DNA from: DATIHQ01 sp035480535
Lineage (GTDB): Bacteria > Chlamydiota > Chlamydiia > Chlamydiales > SM23-39
Assembly: GCA_035480535.1 (NCBI GenBank)
Contig: DATIHQ010000120.1
Span: 1 to 14,563 of the forward strand
Reading direction: 5' to 3'
DNA: 14,563 nucleotides
Position 1 is the stretch's first letter. Every line of letters begins with the position of its first letter. The position numbers were made by a program, and so were the translations under genes. Of this stretch, positions 12,825 through 14,563 are shown piece by piece. A model generated the notes under the pieces. The model saw nothing but the letters and a program-made list of their open reading frames with translations. It did not search any database and was not told the DNA's origin.

Positions 12825-13780
12825 ATGAACTTCCCTCTATTGCTGACGGCGAAGATAAAAGCTCGCCCTTGAAGAACTGCATTCGAAACAAATATCGGCA
12901 TGTCCGGAAATGGGCCAAGCGAACCCAAACCAACTGCTTTCGGATCTACGACCGGGAAATCCGCGAATATCCCCTCGCCATCGACTACTACAATGGGCGC
13001 TACTGCCTCCACTTCTTCCTTTCTCGCGAAGAAGAAGAACCGCGCCAAGATCTCTACGACGAGGCCGTTCACGCCATCTGCTCCCTCTTCGCCGCCGCCC
13101 CCGATTCCATCTACTCGCGCACTCGAATTAAACGGGAAAAGACAGAGCAATATGAGAAAGCCAGCGAATCGAAAGAGTTTTTCACCGTCCTAGAATATGG
13201 CGTCCAATTCAAAATCAATCTCACCGACTATCTCGACACTGGCCTTTTCCTCGATCACCGCGAAACGCGCAGGCTCGTCGCATCTCTCGCCAAAGGGAAA
13301 CGGCTCCTCAATCTTTTCGCCTATACTTGTTCCTTCAGCATCCACGCCGCAGCTGCCGGCGCCGCCTTTACGAAAAGCGTCGACATGTCCAACACCTACA
13401 CAGCCTGGGGCAAAGACAATTTTCTCCTCAATTCTCTTCCCCTTCAAAACAACCTCATCGTCCGCGCCGACTGCCTCAAGTTCCTCGAAAAAGAAACTTC
13501 CCTCTATGATCTCATCATCGTCGATCCCCCAACCATCTCCCGTTCCAAAAAAATGGACCAAATGTTCGACATCCAGATCGATTACATCCCCCTCCTCGCC
13601 AGCGCCCTCCGCCTCCTCGCTCCCAATGGCGCCCTCTTCTTTAGCACCAATTCGAGAAAATTCGATTTCGACCCCACTCAATTTCCCTCCTATTCCATCA
13701 CAGAAATTTCCGAGAAGACGATCCCCCTCGATTTCCATAACCGCAAAATCCACCGCTGCTGGAAGTTCCTTCATGCTTAA
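12821..13780 (+). CDS. RlmK-like 23S rRNA guanine-N7 methyltransferase (stand-alone)
   Basis: The 319-aa product matches the C-terminal half (RlmK part) of E. coli RlmKL, which makes m7G2069 in 23S rRNA. The N-terminal stretch has RNKYRHVRKWAKR followed by CFRIYDREIREYPLAIDYY, closely matching the EEHUB/linker region of that family. Then come LTDYLDTGLFLDHR (~134-147), the SAM-binding LLNLFAYTCSFSIHAA (~162-177), the acidic VDMSNTY, and the active-site region IIVDPPTISRSKKM (Asp235, Pro236, Pro237). No THUMP/RlmL-type N-terminal half is present, so this is a single-function enzyme. RlmI-type m5C methyltransferases are the nearest alternative, but they normally start with a PUA domain and have an active-site cysteine; neither is seen. 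The start overlaps the nadK stop as ATGA (12821-12824). Confidence 0.85.
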   Translation: MNELPSIADGEDKSSPLKNCIRNKYRHVRKWAKRTQTNCFRIYDREIREYPLAIDYYNGRYCLHFFLSREEEEPRQDLYDEAVHAICSLFAAAPDSIYSRTRIKREKTEQYEKASESKEFFTVLEYGVQFKINLTDYLDTGLFLDHRETRRLVASLAKGKRLLNLFAYTCSFSIHAAAAGAAFTKSVDMSNTYTAWGKDNFLLNSLPLQNNLIVRADCLKFLEKETSLYDLIIVDPPTISRSKKMDQMFDIQIDYIPLLASALRLLAPNGALFFSTNSRKFDFDPTQFPSYSITEISEKTIPLDFHNRKIHRCWKFLHA

Positions 13781-14303
13781 AACAGAGCGCCTCCTCCTCC
13801 GTCCCTGGAAAGAAGAAGACCTCGCCCCGTTTGCCCAAATATCCGCAAATCCCAAAGTGACAGAATTTTTCCCCTCTCCCCTCACCCGCGCTGAGAGCGA
13901 TGCCCGCGCCGCTAAGTTTCAAAAGGGAATTACCGAAACAGGCTACGGACTCTGGGCCGTTGAACTTCTCGACACACACCAATTCATCGGCTACATCGGC
14001 ATCCAAAAAGTCCCCTTCCAAGCTCACTTCACCCCCGCCCATGAAATTGGCTGGGGCCTCTCTCCCGCCCATTGGGGCCACGGCTACGCCACCGAAGGCG
14101 CCCAAGCCTCCCTCGACTTTGGCTTCACCCACCTCTCCCTCCCCAAAGTTGTCGCCTTCACCGTCCCCGCCAATCTCCGCTCCCGCAAAGTCATGGAACG
14201 CCTCGGCATGCACCACAATCCCGCCGACAACTTCGAGCATCCCCTTCTCCCTCCAGGTCACCCCTTGCGCCTCCACGTCCTTTACATCAAAGAAAAATCA
14301 TGA
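13773..14303 (+). CDS. GNAT acetyltransferase, RimJ/RimL-like
   Basis: The 176-aa product begins MLKTERLLLRPWKEEDLAPF, the standard opening of the Acetyltransf_3 (RimJ/RimL/SpeG-like) branch. It continues through IGYIGI (strands 3-4) and EIGWGLSPAHWGHGYATEG, which contains the acetyl-CoA pyrophosphate loop (GHGYATEG). It ends with VPANLRSRKVMERLGM, the conserved Asn-x-x-Ser-x-x-V-x-x-x-x-G region. It acetylates an amino group, possibly the N-terminus of a protein, but the acceptor cannot be read from sequence. The frame is open far upstream (to 13197) because of C-rich composition inside the methyltransferase gene, but homology starts only at the ATG at 13773. It overlaps the upstream stop by 8 bp and ends in an ATGA with the next gene. 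Confidence 0.9.
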   Translation: MLKTERLLLRPWKEEDLAPFAQISANPKVTEFFPSPLTRAESDARAAKFQKGITETGYGLWAVELLDTHQFIGYIGIQKVPFQAHFTPAHEIGWGLSPAHWGHGYATEGAQASLDFGFTHLSLPKVVAFTVPANLRSRKVMERLGMHHNPADNFEHPLLPPGHPLRLHVLYIKEKS

Positions 14304-14563
14304 AATTTCTCATTCCTGCACTCCTTTGTTTTGGGGCAGCGCAAGCTGAGACTCACTTTCTCTATGTGCGCCACGGGGAAGTTCCTGGCAATGATCCTTC
14401 CCACTATCTATATACGGGAAGCGGAACCAATGAATCTCTCACTGAAAAAGGGAAGTCTCAAGCTGAGGAGTGCGCAAGGACCCTTTCCGAAATCCAAAAA
14501 AGTGGCCGAGCCCTTGCAGCCATCTATTCCTCCAATCTCAATCGAGCGGTTGAAACGGCTCGG
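14300..14563 (+). CDS. Exported histidine phosphatase (phosphoglycerate-mutase superfamily), 3' end cut by the window
   Basis: The frame is open from the ATG at 14300 to the window end (88 codons). It starts with a probable Sec signal peptide MKFLIPALLCFGAAQA. The mature part begins ETHFLYVRHGEVPGN, where RHG carries the phospho-accepting histidine of the histidine phosphatase superfamily. Next are LTEKGKSQAEECARTL and IYSSNLNRAVETA, the usual conserved segments (Leu-Thr-x-x-Gly, and Ser-x-x-x-Arg-Ala-x-x-Thr-Ala). The rest, including the second catalytic His, lies beyond the window. An exported member is probably a periplasmic or secreted phosphatase and not a glycolytic mutase. The start overlaps the acetyltransferase stop as ATGA (14300-14303), completing the chain of coupled genes. 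Base composition is no longer C-skewed. Confidence 0.88.
   Translation, partial: MKFLIPALLCFGAAQAETHFLYVRHGEVPGNDPSHYLYTGSGTNESLTEKGKSQAEECARTLSEIQKSGRALAAIYSSNLNRAVETAR

Noticed and set aside
12337..12828. 163-codon plus-strand frame inside nadK
   Set aside because: Extremely Ser/Pro-rich low-complexity translation, wholly inside nadK in another frame; nadK has all family motifs.
13197..13772. Long open frame continuous upstream of the acetyltransferase, apparently a 368-aa protein
   Set aside because: The part before 13773 is a Ser/Pro-rich shadow of the methyltransferase gene caused by C-rich composition; acetyltransferase homology begins only at the ATG at 13773.
13190..13885. 231-codon minus-strand frame opposite the methyltransferase
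   Set aside because: Gly/Glu/Val-rich antisense shadow of a C-rich coding strand, no recognisable domain.

Overview
This window looks like part of the chromosome of an environmental (non-Chlamydiaceae) member of the Chlamydiae. The strongest single clue is a nucleotide translocase of the NTT/TLC ATP-ADP family (10483-11901, minus), a family found mainly in chlamydiae, Rickettsiales and plastids. It sits among genes of a Gram-negative cell: LptD, SecG, peptide deformylase, exonuclease VII. The divergent pair tpiA / xseA-xseB also matches the chlamydial gene order as I remember it (C. trachomatis CT328-CT330, not checked here). The core genes are moderately GC-rich (roughly 50% by eye), higher than most described chlamydiae. 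The genus is not determinable from the sequence alone.

Layout. 1-1106: the 3' part of a HEAT-repeat protein. 1137-1966: a compact unit bounded by near-perfect 86-87 bp inverted repeats. It holds one unrecognised 182-aa gene with its own candidate promoter, Shine-Dalgarno sequence and rho-independent terminator, and it is the most unusual object in the window. 2031-4109: lptD, the outer-membrane LPS translocon. 4110-7538 (minus): a run of five genes read tpiA - secG - def - glycosyltransferase - unknown 219-aa protein, with junctions that overlap, abut or are very short. The last two are AT-rich and look like later additions to a housekeeping operon. 7602-8420 (minus): an unrecognised single-membrane-segment protein. 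8537-10486 (plus): an exported cupin, then xseA and xseB, all overlapping. 10483-11901 (minus): the nucleotide translocase, convergent with xseB through a shared TTAA. 11985-14563 (plus): nadK - rlmK-like methyltransferase - GNAT acetyltransferase - exported histidine phosphatase, chained by overlapping stop and start codons. The last gene is cut by the window end.

Functionally the recognisable genes are core metabolism (TpiA, NadK), protein export and maturation (SecG, Def), envelope biogenesis (LptD), DNA repair (XseAB), rRNA modification (RlmK) and host nucleotide scavenging (NTT). Interleaved are lineage-specific genes: the 182-, 219- and 272-aa unknowns and the glycosyltransferase. I see no CRISPR array, phage genes, transposase, tRNA or rRNA. 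No gene-free stretch exceeds 300 bp; the longest are 1107-1297 and 1847-2030, both filled largely by the inverted-repeat arms.
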